Origin: Streptococcus parasanguinis | GTDB lineage: Bacteria > Bacillota > Bacilli > Lactobacillales > Streptococcaceae | Reading direction: 5' to 3' | NCBI RefSeq assembly: GCF_001074805.1 | Contig: NZ_JUPI01000007.1 | Location: forward strand, 1-59,629 | Length of the DNA: 59,629 nt | Part shown: piece after piece, positions 48,480 through 57,005 of the stretch | Layout: each line of letters starts with the position of its first letter | Position numbering within the stretch: position 1 is the first letter of the stretch | Position numbers and translations under genes: made by a program | Notes under the pieces: generated by a model | Database searches by the model: none | What the model was told of the DNA's origin: nothing | The model's input: the letters and a program-made list of their open reading frames with translations, nothing else

Positions 48480-49106
48480 ATGATTGTAACATACAACAAA
48501 GAACAAGTCGGCGATGTATTGATGCTGACCTTGAAAAATAGTGGAGAAGCAAAGCTCGCGGTGGAGAGAAAAGGAAAAGTGGCTCGCGTTTACCGTGAGG
48601 ACAACCAAGAAACCGTTGCCTGGAATATCTTTGATGCCTCATCTTTCTTCGCCATCGAAGGTAAGGGCCAAGTCTTTTTGACAGATGAGCAAGTAGCTCG
48701 TTTAAATCAAGAATTGGAAGCAGAAGGCTTCGCAGAACGATTGGTCAATGATCAGGAACCAAAATTTGTGGTCGGCGAAATCCTTGAAATGGTGGCCCAT
48801 CCAGATAGTGACCACTTGAATATCTGCCAGGTAGCAGTTGGACCAGACAAGACAGTTCAGATCGTAGCAGGGGCTCCAAATGCGCGAGTGGGACTCAAGA
48901 CCATTGTCGCTCTTCCAGGTGCCATGATGCCGGATGGTAGCTTGATTTTCCCAGGGGCTCTTCGTGGAGAAAAAAGCTATGGGATGATGTGCAGTCCGCG
49001 CGAATTGCACTTGCCAAATGCTCCTCAAAAACGAGGCATTATTGAATTAGATGACGCAGAAGTAGCAGGGACACCTTTTGATCCTGCTCGTCACTGGCAC
49101 GAATAA
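48480..49106 (+). CDS. ytpR: YtpR family tRNA-binding domain protein
   Basis: This 208-residue protein has an N-terminal DUF4479 region (about 1-90) and a C-terminal EMAP/tRNA-binding OB-fold (about 95-205). The OB-fold has motifs VGEILEMVAHPDSDHLNICQ and GMMCSPRELHL, related to the N-terminal domain of PheT. It probably binds tRNA, but its exact role is not known. AGGAGA precedes the ATG. Confidence 0.9.
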   Translation: MIVTYNKEQVGDVLMLTLKNSGEAKLAVERKGKVARVYREDNQETVAWNIFDASSFFAIEGKGQVFLTDEQVARLNQELEAEGFAERLVNDQEPKFVVGEILEMVAHPDSDHLNICQVAVGPDKTVQIVAGAPNARVGLKTIVALPGAMMPDGSLIFPGALRGEKSYGMMCSPRELHLPNAPQKRGIIELDDAEVAGTPFDPARHWHE

Positions 49107-49112
49107 GGAAAG

Positions 49113-49144
49113 AATCTAGGATGTTTTGAATCCTAGATTTTTTT
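49113..49144 (+). terminator. Terminator after ytpR
   Basis: AATCTAGGAT (49113-49122) pairs with ATCCTAGATT (49130-49139), followed by T residues. Confidence 0.9.
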
Positions 49145-49179
49145 GATTTTGGTTTGCCACCTCCATTTTTTGAAATTTT

Positions 49180-49187
49180 TTCGAATA
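49180..49187 (+). promoter_or_regulatory. Competence cin-box of ssbB
   Basis: TTCGAATA after a T-tract matches the cin-box TNCGAATA and is identical to the one before comGA. It lies 19 bases before the start codon. Confidence 0.9.
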
Positions 49188-49206
49188 AATAGATAGGAGG
49201 TAAATG

Positions 49207-49602
49207 ATGTATAATAAAGTTATTTTAATCGGTCGCCTAGTAGCGGCTCCAGAATTGCATAAAACCAGCACAGACAAATCCGTTGCCCGAGTGACCGTTG
49301 CGGTCAATCGTCGCTACAAGGACCAAAACGGGGAGCGAGAGACTGATTTTGTCAATGTCGTTGTCTGGGGGAAATTGGCTGAAACCATGGCTAGTTATGC
49401 CAGTAAAGGAAGCTTGATCTCTTTGGATGGAGAGATTCGGACGCGCCGCTACGAGAAAAATGGCGTCATGCAGTATGTGACAGAGGTCCTCTGCCAAAGT
49501 TTTCAGTTGCTAGAGAGTCGGGCTCAGCGGGCTATGCGTGAAAATGGTGGAACAGGAGATTTGGCCGATATTATCTTAGAAGAGGAAGATCTTCCCTTTT
49601 AG
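49207..49602 (+). CDS. ssbB: Competence-induced single-stranded DNA-binding protein SsbB
   Basis: This 131-residue OB-fold protein coats incoming single-stranded DNA during transformation. It is the short competence paralogue rather than the essential SSB: it has no long Gly/Gln linker, keeps the acidic end EEEDLPF, equals pneumococcal SsbB in length, and is driven by a cin-box. The second of two adjacent ATG codons (49207) was chosen because it has better spacing from AGGAGG at 49196-49201. Confidence 0.94.
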   Translation: MYNKVILIGRLVAAPELHKTSTDKSVARVTVAVNRRYKDQNGERETDFVNVVVWGKLAETMASYASKGSLISLDGEIRTRRYEKNGVMQYVTEVLCQSFQLLESRAQRAMRENGGTGDLADIILEEEDLPF

Positions 49603-49613
49603 AAGTAAAAAAG

Positions 49614-49644
49614 AAAGCTAGTTCGTTCATAGACTAGCTTTTTT
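49614..49644 (+). terminator. Terminator after ssbB
   Basis: AAAGCTAGT (49614-49622) pairs with ACTAGCTTT (49633-49641), followed by T residues. Confidence 0.9.
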
Positions 49645-49731
49645 GATACTTATGAGGGATTTTATTCGGGAACGACTCTTTTTAAAATGAATCAAATAAA
49701 TCCATCTGTACAATAAAAACAAGCACTTTTT

Positions 49732-49759
49732 TTGAAAAAGTAGTAAAATAAACTAATAT
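49732..49759 (+). promoter_or_regulatory. Promoter of the sugar-sensing four-gene operon
   Basis: A -35 TTGAAA (49732-49737) and a -10 TAATAT (49754-49759) are 16 bases apart in A+T-rich DNA. No other element was seen between 49645 and 49790. Confidence 0.55.
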
Positions 49760-49790
49760 ATATTCAAAAAATTCAGAAAAGGAACGGAGC

Positions 49791-50774
49791 TTGAAAGGAA
49801 AAGAAGAGAGAAAAGAACGGTTGAAATGGCTGATAAAACGGGTTCTACTGTTGATTCCAGTGACCTGCATCCTCTTATGGATCTATGCTGTTTGTCAAAC
49901 CAGTAGCATGAAGGGACAGACCAAGATCGGTGTTACCTATATGACCATGAACAATGAGTTCTATAAAAGTATTCATTCGGAAATTAGTCGAATTGCCGAT
50001 GAGAAAGGGGCTCTTGTTTATGTCCGAGATCCAGAATTGGACGAAAAAAGGCAGAGCCAGCAGATCGATGATTTTTGCGCCCAAAAAGTAAATGTGATTG
50101 TGATTAATCCGGTTAAAGGGGATAGTCAGCCCATTTTAAGGGCTCTTAAAAAAGCTAGAAAACAAGGAATTAAGATCATTGCAGTTGATACCCAGCTCAA
50201 GCATTTTAAGCCGGATGCCAGCATTGTCTCCGACAACTACCAAGCAGGAGTCTTGATTGCGAAAGAGTTGATGAAACGCTCTTCAAATGCTCGGATCCTT
50301 CTCTTGGAGCATAAGGGGACTGTTTCAGCAGATACGCGGATTCAGGGATTTAAGGATACCATCAAAGGATATGGGTCATATGAGATTATCTCGGAACTAG
50401 AAACCAAGGGTCAGACGGAGATTGCCATGCCAGCTGTCCGGAAGTTCTTGCAGTCAGGGGTGGATATCGATACCCTGGTCGCTCTGAATGATCGCTCAGC
50501 TATTGGAGCTCTAGCGGCCATCAAGGAGCAAGGGATCACCCATCCCATTGCGATCTATGGGATTGATGGCTCACCAGATATGAAAGCCTTGCTACACTCG
50601 ACCGATGATGTAGAGGGGACCGTTGCCCAGTCTCCTTTGAAGATGGGAGACCGCGTGATGGAGGTCATCCAAGATATGACGGCTGGGAAGAGCTACCAAA
50701 AAGAAATAACCATTCCGGTTCAGATGATGACAAAGGAAAACATCGATCAATTTGATGTGAATGGGTGGCAGTAA
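49791..50774 (+). CDS. levQ: Periplasmic-type sugar-binding sensor protein (LevQ-like)
   Basis: This 327-residue extracellular protein of the ribose/LacI-type binding fold is held by an N-terminal membrane anchor (about residues 15-36) with no lipobox. Segments such as VIVINPVKGDSQPILRALKKA and IYGIDGSPDMK are typical of the fold. It precedes a histidine kinase, a response regulator and a second binding protein, the layout of S. mutans LevQRST, where the two binding proteins sense fructose or mannose. The TTG start at 49791 follows GGAACGGAG; no ATG lies in frame before the anchor. Confidence 0.82.
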   Translation: MKGKEERKERLKWLIKRVLLLIPVTCILLWIYAVCQTSSMKGQTKIGVTYMTMNNEFYKSIHSEISRIADEKGALVYVRDPELDEKRQSQQIDDFCAQKVNVIVINPVKGDSQPILRALKKARKQGIKIIAVDTQLKHFKPDASIVSDNYQAGVLIAKELMKRSSNARILLLEHKGTVSADTRIQGFKDTIKGYGSYEIISELETKGQTEIAMPAVRKFLQSGVDIDTLVALNDRSAIGALAAIKEQGITHPIAIYGIDGSPDMKALLHSTDDVEGTVAQSPLKMGDRVMEVIQDMTAGKSYQKEITIPVQMMTKENIDQFDVNGWQ

Positions 50775-52090
50775 TGAGAAAATTTAGAGGTGTGAGATAC
50801 AGTTTGGCCATTCTGATGGTCGTGAATTTTATCGCTGTGATGCTCAACAGTATCATCTATCTTCAAGCAACCAATTATATCATTGCTCAACGACAAGCTT
50901 CCCTATTAGTAGAACGCTTAGAGCGCATTCCTTTTGCGCCCTCTACAACTTTTTGGTTGTCTGCACTCTTATTTGCTGGGATTGCCTTGATTTCCATGAG
51001 TCGTTATCGGTCTCAAACGAGTCGATGGTCCATTTTTGATAAGTGGAACATTCTGGAGATCCTCCTGATGTTGCTCTTGATGTGGGTCCAAAATGTAGCT
51101 TATAACGGGCTGATTCTCTTGGTTTTTGCGGATATCTTCTATGGTTCCAAAGAGTTGAATACCAAGCGAGACCGCAAGTATTGGTTTGCTTTTATCCTAG
51201 TGAGTTTCTTGATGCTCCTCGTGACCAATTCAGACGTCTTTTCCCTTTTCTTTCCGATTCCTTCTCTTGATGTCTATATTCATTTTTACCCTGCCTCTAT
51301 CCGAATCCTAGCCTTTTTCATGAAGAATTCCCTCTATGCCTTGAATATGGTGCTCTTTATTATTTCGCTTTTATTCTATATTATGAATGTTCTTGCAGAA
51401 AACCACGAGGTTGAAGAAGAGTTGGCCATGGTTTCGAAGGTCAATACGGAGTTGAATAACTATATGGCCTTGTCTGAGAAGATTGCAGAAGATCGGGAGC
51501 GTAAGCGGATTGCTCGGGAGATTCACGATACCTTGGGGCACGCGCTAACAGGGATCTCAGCCGGTTTAGATGCTGTCGGAGTCTTGATTGATATCGATCC
51601 CAATCGGGCAAAGGAGCAAGTGAAAAGCGTATCAGAAGTTGTCCGTGAAGGGATTCAAGATGTGAGGGGCTCTCTCAACCGTCTTAGACCGGGAGCTCTT
51701 GAGGGACGGACCCTCAAAGATGCTTTAGAAAAGACGATCCGCGAGTATCAGGCGCTTTCAAACTTGCAGGTTGATTTACACTATGAATGGATTGATGTCG
51801 ATATGGATGTCATGATTGAGGATACGATCTTTCGTGTCATCCAAGAGTCCATGACCAATGCGGTTCGCCACGGCCATGCCAGTCAGATGAGTCTTCATTT
51901 TTTTGAGGACGAAGAAGATTATCTGATCGAGTTGCAGGACAATGGGGGTGGGTTTGAAACCTTGACCTATGGCTATGGGCTCAAGCAGATGATGGAACGA
52001 ATTTCTATCCTAGGAGGACAGATTCAATTTGAAAGCCGCGATGGATTTTTCACGCACGTCAGTTTACCGAAATATAAAGAAGGGAGATAG
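50774..52090 (+). CDS. levS: Sensor histidine kinase of the Lev-type system
   Basis: This 438-residue kinase has five or six N-terminal membrane helices (about residues 10-205), a coiled region, and a HisKA_3 domain with the phospho-acceptor in RIAREIHDTLGHAL. The ATPase domain has an N-box QESMTNAVRHGH and a G-box QDNGGGF. It is NarX/DesK-like. Its ATG overlaps the stop codon of the binding-protein gene. It should receive the sugar signal from the two flanking binding proteins. The assignment of the letters R and S follows my memory of S. mutans and may be swapped. Confidence 0.88.
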   Translation: MRKFRGVRYSLAILMVVNFIAVMLNSIIYLQATNYIIAQRQASLLVERLERIPFAPSTTFWLSALLFAGIALISMSRYRSQTSRWSIFDKWNILEILLMLLLMWVQNVAYNGLILLVFADIFYGSKELNTKRDRKYWFAFILVSFLMLLVTNSDVFSLFFPIPSLDVYIHFYPASIRILAFFMKNSLYALNMVLFIISLLFYIMNVLAENHEVEEELAMVSKVNTELNNYMALSEKIAEDRERKRIAREIHDTLGHALTGISAGLDAVGVLIDIDPNRAKEQVKSVSEVVREGIQDVRGSLNRLRPGALEGRTLKDALEKTIREYQALSNLQVDLHYEWIDVDMDVMIEDTIFRVIQESMTNAVRHGHASQMSLHFFEDEEDYLIELQDNGGGFETLTYGYGLKQMMERISILGGQIQFESRDGFFTHVSLPKYKEGR

Positions 52091-52092
52091 AG

Positions 52093-52779
52093 ATGGTGAT
52101 AAAAGTAATGGTGGCAGATGACCAGGCCTTGATTCGAGAATCTCTGAAAATTATTTTGTCAGCCCACCCCGATATCGAAGTGGTGGCCACAGTGGAAGAT
52201 GGGAATCACGTCTTGTCTAGCATTCCACAGACACATCCTGACCTGATCTTAATGGATATTCGGATGCCAGGCATGGATGGGGTTTTGGCAACAAAAGAAG
52301 TCAAAGAGCACTATCCGGATATCAAAATTATTATTTTAACGACCTTTGACGATGATGAATTTATCTATAGTGCACTCAAGTATGGTGCTTCAGGTTATCT
52401 TTTAAAGGGAGCCTCGACAGAGGAACTCTATGAAGCGATTAAGGTGGTGTATCAAGGCGGAGCAATGATCAACCCGAATATCGCTAGTAAAGTCTTTCAA
52501 ATTTTCTCACAAATGGCCAAAACCAACTTCTCTATTGCTGTAGATGAGGACAATGTCAAGGATTTGAGCACAACAGAATGGCGCATTATCCAAGAAGTTG
52601 GCTATGGGGAGTCCAATAAAGAAATTGCGGCCAAACTCTTCTTGTCAGAAGGAACCGTGCGCAATTACTTATCAACGATTTTGGCGAAATTAAACCTAAG
52701 AGATCGAACGCAATTAGCGATCTGGTCAGTCCAAACAGGAGTGACCAGACGTGATTTTTCAAAAGGAAATTCGGAATGA
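52093..52779 (+). CDS. levR: NarL/LuxR-type response regulator of the Lev-type system
   Basis: This 228-residue regulator has a receiver domain (residues 1-120) with phospho-acceptor Asp in LILMDIRMPG and a C-terminal LuxR helix-turn-helix around ESNKEIAAKLFLSEGTVRNYL. It pairs with the preceding kinase (two-base gap) and overlaps the next gene by four bases. It probably activates the downstream PTS promoter through the inverted repeat at 54127-54153. The gene letter is uncertain, as noted for the kinase. Confidence 0.9.
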   Translation: MVIKVMVADDQALIRESLKIILSAHPDIEVVATVEDGNHVLSSIPQTHPDLILMDIRMPGMDGVLATKEVKEHYPDIKIIILTTFDDDEFIYSALKYGASGYLLKGASTEELYEAIKVVYQGGAMINPNIASKVFQIFSQMAKTNFSIAVDEDNVKDLSTTEWRIIQEVGYGESNKEIAAKLFLSEGTVRNYLSTILAKLNLRDRTQLAIWSVQTGVTRRDFSKGNSE

Positions 52780-54074
52780 AATTGAAGCAAAAGTATCTTT
52801 CTTGGGGAATTGGACTCCTTTCTGTGCTCTGTATAAGTGCGGGTTTCTATTGGTGGAAACAGCAGCCAATTGTGCTCCATATCGGCCTTTATGCAGGTTC
52901 TAGTTGGGATGTGCCGACCAGTCAACGTTCCCATGCCTTGGATCGTGCGATTGAAAAATTTGAAAAGTCTCATCCCCACGTTCGTGTGGAGTATGAAAAT
53001 GGGATCCCGCAGTCAGATTATTCAGACTGGCTCTCTGAAAAGATTGTCTCAGGAAAGACACCAGATGTGTTTATGGTCTCTGAGCAAGATCTTTCCTTAT
53101 TAGCGGCGCGTGGCGTATTAGAAAAGTTAAACGGCTATATGGATCGAAAAGATCAAGCTGCCTTTTACCCCGTTGCCTTTGAATCAGGTGTCTATCAGGG
53201 GCAAACCTATGCCTTACCTTATGAAAGTAATCCGATTTTGATGTGTGTCAACAAAGATCTCTTGGATAAAGAAGGCATCGCGGTTCCTAAAGAAGGTTGG
53301 ACCCTTGAAGAGTTCTATACGATTTGCAAGAAACTAACCAAAGATACCAATGGAGATGGGCAATTGGACCAATTTGGGAGCACAGAATACACCTGGAAAG
53401 AAGCCTTGGCGGCAAATGGAGGTCATCTCTTCCAAGGAGGCATGCTCAAGCTGACAGCTCCAAAAGTCAAAGAGTCTTTGACTTTTCTTCAAAAATTGGA
53501 AGATTTAAATAAAAATTACAAGGTGAGCTCCAAAGATTTTGACCAGGGAAAAGTCGCCTTCTATCCCATGACCTTGGCCCAATATCGGACCTATAAACCT
53601 TATCCCTACCACGTTTCAAAATATTCAAACTTCACCTGGACCTGTATCCCGATGCCTGCTAAGTCAAAAACGACCAAGGCAACCTTAGTCACGACGACTT
53701 CTTTTGCTATGTCCGCTCGGACTTCTCATTCCAAGTTGGCTTGGGAGCTGATGCAAGTTTTGACAGAGGATCCAGACATTCAACAAACCCTCTTTGCTCA
53801 ATCCCAAGGGATCTCTGTCATGCCACAGGTAGTCAAGAGTCGCTCTAGTAAAAACCTTCTGCAGGTGGATGATTTTGGAACAGATTCCTTGACCAATCAG
53901 ACCTTGAACCGCATCATGGAACAAGCTGTTGAAAGTAGTCCGAAAAATGTCTCAAAAGAGGTGTTAGAAAAGCTGGACTACTTGATTGGCAATGCCTTGC
54001 GCGATCAGGATGTCGAGAACCGCTTGCCTCAAATTCAGAGGGAGATTGAAAGTAGTCTACAGGTAGGAGTTTAG
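52776..54074 (+). CDS. levT: Extracellular sugar-binding sensor protein (LevT-like)
   Basis: This 432-residue protein of the family 1 extracellular solute-binding fold has an N-terminal membrane anchor (about residues 8-27) and no lipobox cysteine. No ABC permease is nearby, so it is more likely a sensory than a transport protein, as LevT is in S. mutans. The start overlaps the end of the regulator gene (ATGA). It ends at a terminator before the PTS promoter. Confidence 0.82.
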   Translation: MKLKQKYLSWGIGLLSVLCISAGFYWWKQQPIVLHIGLYAGSSWDVPTSQRSHALDRAIEKFEKSHPHVRVEYENGIPQSDYSDWLSEKIVSGKTPDVFMVSEQDLSLLAARGVLEKLNGYMDRKDQAAFYPVAFESGVYQGQTYALPYESNPILMCVNKDLLDKEGIAVPKEGWTLEEFYTICKKLTKDTNGDGQLDQFGSTEYTWKEALAANGGHLFQGGMLKLTAPKVKESLTFLQKLEDLNKNYKVSSKDFDQGKVAFYPMTLAQYRTYKPYPYHVSKYSNFTWTCIPMPAKSKTTKATLVTTTSFAMSARTSHSKLAWELMQVLTEDPDIQQTLFAQSQGISVMPQVVKSRSSKNLLQVDDFGTDSLTNQTLNRIMEQAVESSPKNVSKEVLEKLDYLIGNALRDQDVENRLPQIQREIESSLQVGV

Positions 54075-54084
54075 AGTAAAATAA

Positions 54085-54121
54085 GATGGCATTTTGTCAA
54101 GTGACAGATGTCATTTTTTTA
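54085..54121 (+). terminator. Terminator after levT
   Basis: GATGGCAT (54085-54092) pairs with ATGTCATT (54108-54115), two G-U pairs, with an inner TGTCA/TGACA stem, then a T-tract. Confidence 0.75.
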
Positions 54122-54126
54122 TTGCT

Positions 54127-54153
54127 AAATGTCATATTGGGAATGTGACATTT
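54127..54153 (+). promoter_or_regulatory. Inverted repeat, likely response-regulator site of the PTS operon
   Basis: AAATGTCA (54127-54134) and TGACATTT (54146-54153) are perfect eight-base arms with an 11-base spacer. They lie just upstream of a poor -35 sequence, where an activator would bind. Confidence 0.6.
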
Positions 54154-54158
54154 GACAA

Positions 54159-54187
54159 TGTAAAAGCGCTTTCAAATAGTCTACAAT
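54159..54187 (+). promoter_or_regulatory. PTS operon promoter with embedded cre site
   Basis: A -10 TACAAT (54182-54187) has only a weak -35 TGTAAA (54159-54164) at 17 bases. TAAAAGCGCTTTCA at 54161-54174 fits the cre consensus at 13 of 14 positions and overlaps the -35 and spacer. The layout suggests activation by the response regulator and repression by CcpA. Confidence 0.65.
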
Positions 54188-54214
54188 AGAGTCAAATAAA
54201 GGAGGCGTAGCAAA

Positions 54215-54652
54215 ATGAAATACCTCATTTTGGTCAGTCATGGTGGACTGGCAGAAGGTCTAAAAACATCACTAGCCATGTTTGCTGGTGACAAGCTGGA
54301 TCAGGTCATCGCAGTTGGACTCAAAGAAGGAAAATCGGTCGATGACTTCGCAGTTGATTTCAGAGAGAGCATTTCAGGATTGACAGCTGATGATTCTGTT
54401 TTGGTCTTGGCAGATATCGTAGGTGGTAGTCCATTAACCACTGCAGCCACGGTTCTAGAAGAAGCTGGAAAGCTCGATGGAGCCTTGATCCTTGGTGGGA
54501 TGAACCTTACCATGGCCTTGACGGCAGTTGTGATGAAGGATGTGTTGGATGGAGACGATTTGTCAGCCACCATCTTATCAGAAGCACGATCTGCACTACA
54601 GCCTTTTGAAATTTCAGCCGCTGGTGCTGAAGAAGATGATGACGATATTTAA
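54215..54652 (+). CDS. levD: PTS mannose/fructose-family EIIA component
   Basis: This 145-residue cytoplasmic phosphocarrier has its active-site His9 in VSHGGLAEG. It accepts phosphate from HPr and passes it to the IIB protein. The C-terminus is acidic (AEEDDDDI). It is the first gene of a IIA-IIB-IIC-IID operon next to LevQRST-like genes, matching levDEFG of S. mutans (fructose/mannose). AAAGGAGG precedes the ATG. Confidence 0.93.
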   Translation: MKYLILVSHGGLAEGLKTSLAMFAGDKLDQVIAVGLKEGKSVDDFAVDFRESISGLTADDSVLVLADIVGGSPLTTAATVLEEAGKLDGALILGGMNLTMALTAVVMKDVLDGDDLSATILSEARSALQPFEISAAGAEEDDDDI

Positions 54653-54666
54653 TAGGGAGGTACCTT

Positions 54667-55161
54667 ATGGTAGTAACATTTGTACGGATTGATGACCGCA
54701 TGATTCACGGTCAAACAGTCACACGCTGGGCAAAGGAAAAACCATGTGATGGTTTGATTGCCGTAAATGATGCGGCAGCATCAAACAAGGTTTTGATCCA
54801 AGCTTACAAAGGCGCATCAGACAAGAAAACCTTTGTATGGACAAAGGAAGCTTTTAAAGAAAAATCAGCAAAAGTAACAGAATCAGATAGTCGTTACTTC
54901 TTGATTACCAAAAATCCAATCGATATGAAGGAAATTTTGGTCGACCAAGGGTTTGTCCCAGGTGATGTTAAAGAAATCATTGTTGGCCCTGCAAATGATC
55001 GTCCTGGAGCTGTAAAATTGGGAAATAACCAATCCATCACTCAGGAAGAAGCAGAAGCCTTCCAAGCCATTCAAGCAGCAGGCTACAAGGTGAAATTCCA
55101 GTTGCTGCCAGATGTTTCCATCGGTTACTGGGATGATTTTAAATCAAAATTCGGATTCTAG
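54667..55161 (+). CDS. levE: PTS mannose/fructose-family EIIB component
   Basis: This 164-residue phosphotransfer protein has its active-site His in RIDDRMIHGQ (His14). It receives phosphate from EIIA and donates it to the sugar entering through IIC/IID. GGGAGG precedes the ATG. Confidence 0.94.
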   Translation: MVVTFVRIDDRMIHGQTVTRWAKEKPCDGLIAVNDAAASNKVLIQAYKGASDKKTFVWTKEAFKEKSAKVTESDSRYFLITKNPIDMKEILVDQGFVPGDVKEIIVGPANDRPGAVKLGNNQSITQEEAEAFQAIQAAGYKVKFQLLPDVSIGYWDDFKSKFGF

Positions 55162-55223
55162 GGGGGAGAGCATCCTAGCTCTTCGTCACTAAACTATACT
55201 TACAAACAAAAGGAGCGTTTGTT

Positions 55224-56066
55224 ATGACAATTTCATGGATTCAAGCAATCTTGCTTGGTATTTTCGCCAGCTTGTCTTCAATGCCTGGTATGGGAGGTAC
55301 CAGTATCGGGAACTATACACTCGGTCGTCCCTTGATCGGTGGGTTGATTTCAGGTTTAATTCTTGGAGATGTGACAACTGGTATTATGGTTGGGGTTGCC
55401 CTTCAAGTCGTTTATATCGCCTTGGTAACACCTGGTGGTACCGTATCTGCCGATGTGCGGGCTATCTCTTATATCGGAATTCCTCTTGCTATCTTGTTTG
55501 TGCATGCCAATAACATCACAGATGAAGCTGGAATCGCCGCAGCTGCAGCACCAATCGGTGCAGCCGTTGGGACCATCGGTACCGTTCTTTTCTACGGTAC
55601 CGCTACTATGAACTTGGTATGGCAACATATTGGTTGGAAAGCCGTTGCAGAAGGAAACTTCAAAAAACTCTACGCAGTTGACTGGGTTTACCCTTGGATC
55701 TCTCACTTCCTCTTCTCTTTCCTTCCAACAATGATTATCACCAAATATGGTGAAAACATGGTTGATTTGATGAAACAATACCTTCCTATGGATGGTTACT
55801 GGATGAAAGCCCTCTTTACAGTCGGTGCTCTCCTCCCATGTGTCGGTATTGCCATCTTGTTGAAACAAATTGTTACAGAAGCAACTGACTTTATTCCATT
55901 CTTTGTTGGATTTACCTTGGCGAAATCTCTCGGTTTGAACTTGGTAGCTAGTGCCGTTGTTTCATTAATCTTTGCAGTAATCTACTATGAACTTGAAGTG
56001 ATCAAATCGATGAAAGCTGCTCCAGCCGGAGTGGTGGACCTAGACGATGATGAGGAGGATATTTAA
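55224..56066 (+). CDS. levF: PTS mannose/fructose-family EIIC component
   Basis: This 280-residue polytopic membrane protein of the mannose-type IIC family forms the sugar channel with IID. Gly-rich segments such as GMGGTSIGNYTLGRPLIGG and an acidic C-terminus (DLDDDEED) are visible. AAAGGAG precedes the ATG. Confidence 0.94.
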   Translation: MTISWIQAILLGIFASLSSMPGMGGTSIGNYTLGRPLIGGLISGLILGDVTTGIMVGVALQVVYIALVTPGGTVSADVRAISYIGIPLAILFVHANNITDEAGIAAAAAPIGAAVGTIGTVLFYGTATMNLVWQHIGWKAVAEGNFKKLYAVDWVYPWISHFLFSFLPTMIITKYGENMVDLMKQYLPMDGYWMKALFTVGALLPCVGIAILLKQIVTEATDFIPFFVGFTLAKSLGLNLVASAVVSLIFAVIYYELEVIKSMKAAPAGVVDLDDDEEDI

Positions 56067-56067
56067 A

Positions 56068-56904
56068 ATGGCTGATAGAAAGAAAATTTCAAAGAAAACA
56101 TTAGCAAAAGCATTCCATCATTGGTATTATGGTCATTTGACTTGTTTCTCTCAAGAACATATGCAAACCTTCGGGTATTTGACTTCTATGCTTCCAATCG
56201 TAGAAGAAATGTATGACACCAAAGAAGAACAAAAAGATGCGATGCAAACCTATACGGCCTTCTTCAACACTGAACCACAACTTGGATCTCTTGTTGTAGG
56301 GATCACAGCTGGTTTGGAAGAAGCGCGTGCAAACGGAGATGCAGTAGATGGCGAAACCATCAACGGTATGCGTGCCGGTTTGATGGGACCAATCGCTGGT
56401 ATTGGTGACTCGTTGGTCGTTGGTACCTTGATTCCCGTTCTTTTAGGGATTGCCCTTGGCCTTTCTAAGGGTGGGAACATCGCTGGTGCTCTCTTCTACA
56501 TCGTCGTATGGAATCTCTTGGTTTACTTTGGTATGCGCTTTGCCTTCTTCAAAGGTTACCAATTAGGGGATAAAGCCGTTGAATTCCTTGTAGGACCAAA
56601 AGGACAAGCTCTTCGTAAAGCGATCAGCGTTGTCGGTGGTATGGTTATCGGTGCCGTAGCGGCTACTTGGGTATCTGTTACAACAGCCCTTCAATTCAAG
56701 AATTCTGAAGGAAAAGTCTTCTTGAACATCCAAGAAAAGATTGATGGTGTTTATCCAGGTCTCTTGACAGCGGCCTTCATCACTCTTTGCTGGTGGTTGA
56801 TGTCTAAGAAAAAAATTTCACCAAACAAAGTCATGTTACTTCTCGTTGTAGTTGCTTTGATTGGTGTTGCCCTTGGTATCTTTGACCCACATCTTAAATA
56901 CTAA
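56068..56904 (+). CDS. levG: PTS mannose/fructose-family EIID component
   Basis: This 278-residue membrane protein is the partner of IIC. Family segments include HHWYYGHLTCFSQEHMQ near the N-terminus and GPIAGIGDSLVVGTLIPVL in the middle. The ATG at 56068 has GAGGAGGAT upstream within the end of the IIC gene. An earlier in-frame ATG would overlap that gene and is less likely. Confidence 0.94.
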   Translation: MADRKKISKKTLAKAFHHWYYGHLTCFSQEHMQTFGYLTSMLPIVEEMYDTKEEQKDAMQTYTAFFNTEPQLGSLVVGITAGLEEARANGDAVDGETINGMRAGLMGPIAGIGDSLVVGTLIPVLLGIALGLSKGGNIAGALFYIVVWNLLVYFGMRFAFFKGYQLGDKAVEFLVGPKGQALRKAISVVGGMVIGAVAATWVSVTTALQFKNSEGKVFLNIQEKIDGVYPGLLTAAFITLCWWLMSKKKISPNKVMLLLVVVALIGVALGIFDPHLKY

Positions 56905-56938
56905 GGTAAAGAAAAAACGAATTTGCTAGTAGGAGTTT

Positions 56939-56990
56939 TTGAGAATGAAGTGAATGGACCTCCTTTACTTGCACTTCATTCTCAATTTTT
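56939..56990 (+). terminator. Strong terminator between levG and levX
   Basis: TTGAGAATGAAGTG (56939-56952) and CACTTCATTCTCAA (56972-56985) are perfect 14-base arms followed by TTTTT. Confidence 0.9.
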
Positions 56991-57005
56991 ATCAGGAGGA
57001 ATCCC

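Noticed and set aside
50774..50774. Frameshift between the LevQ-like gene and the kinase
   Set aside because: The TAATG overlap is a normal translational coupling and both proteins are complete.
55356..55868. Minus-strand open frame of 170 codons opposite levF
   Set aside because: It lies fully antisense to a clear PTS IIC gene, with no start signals and a protein full of Cys and Asn typical of shadow frames.
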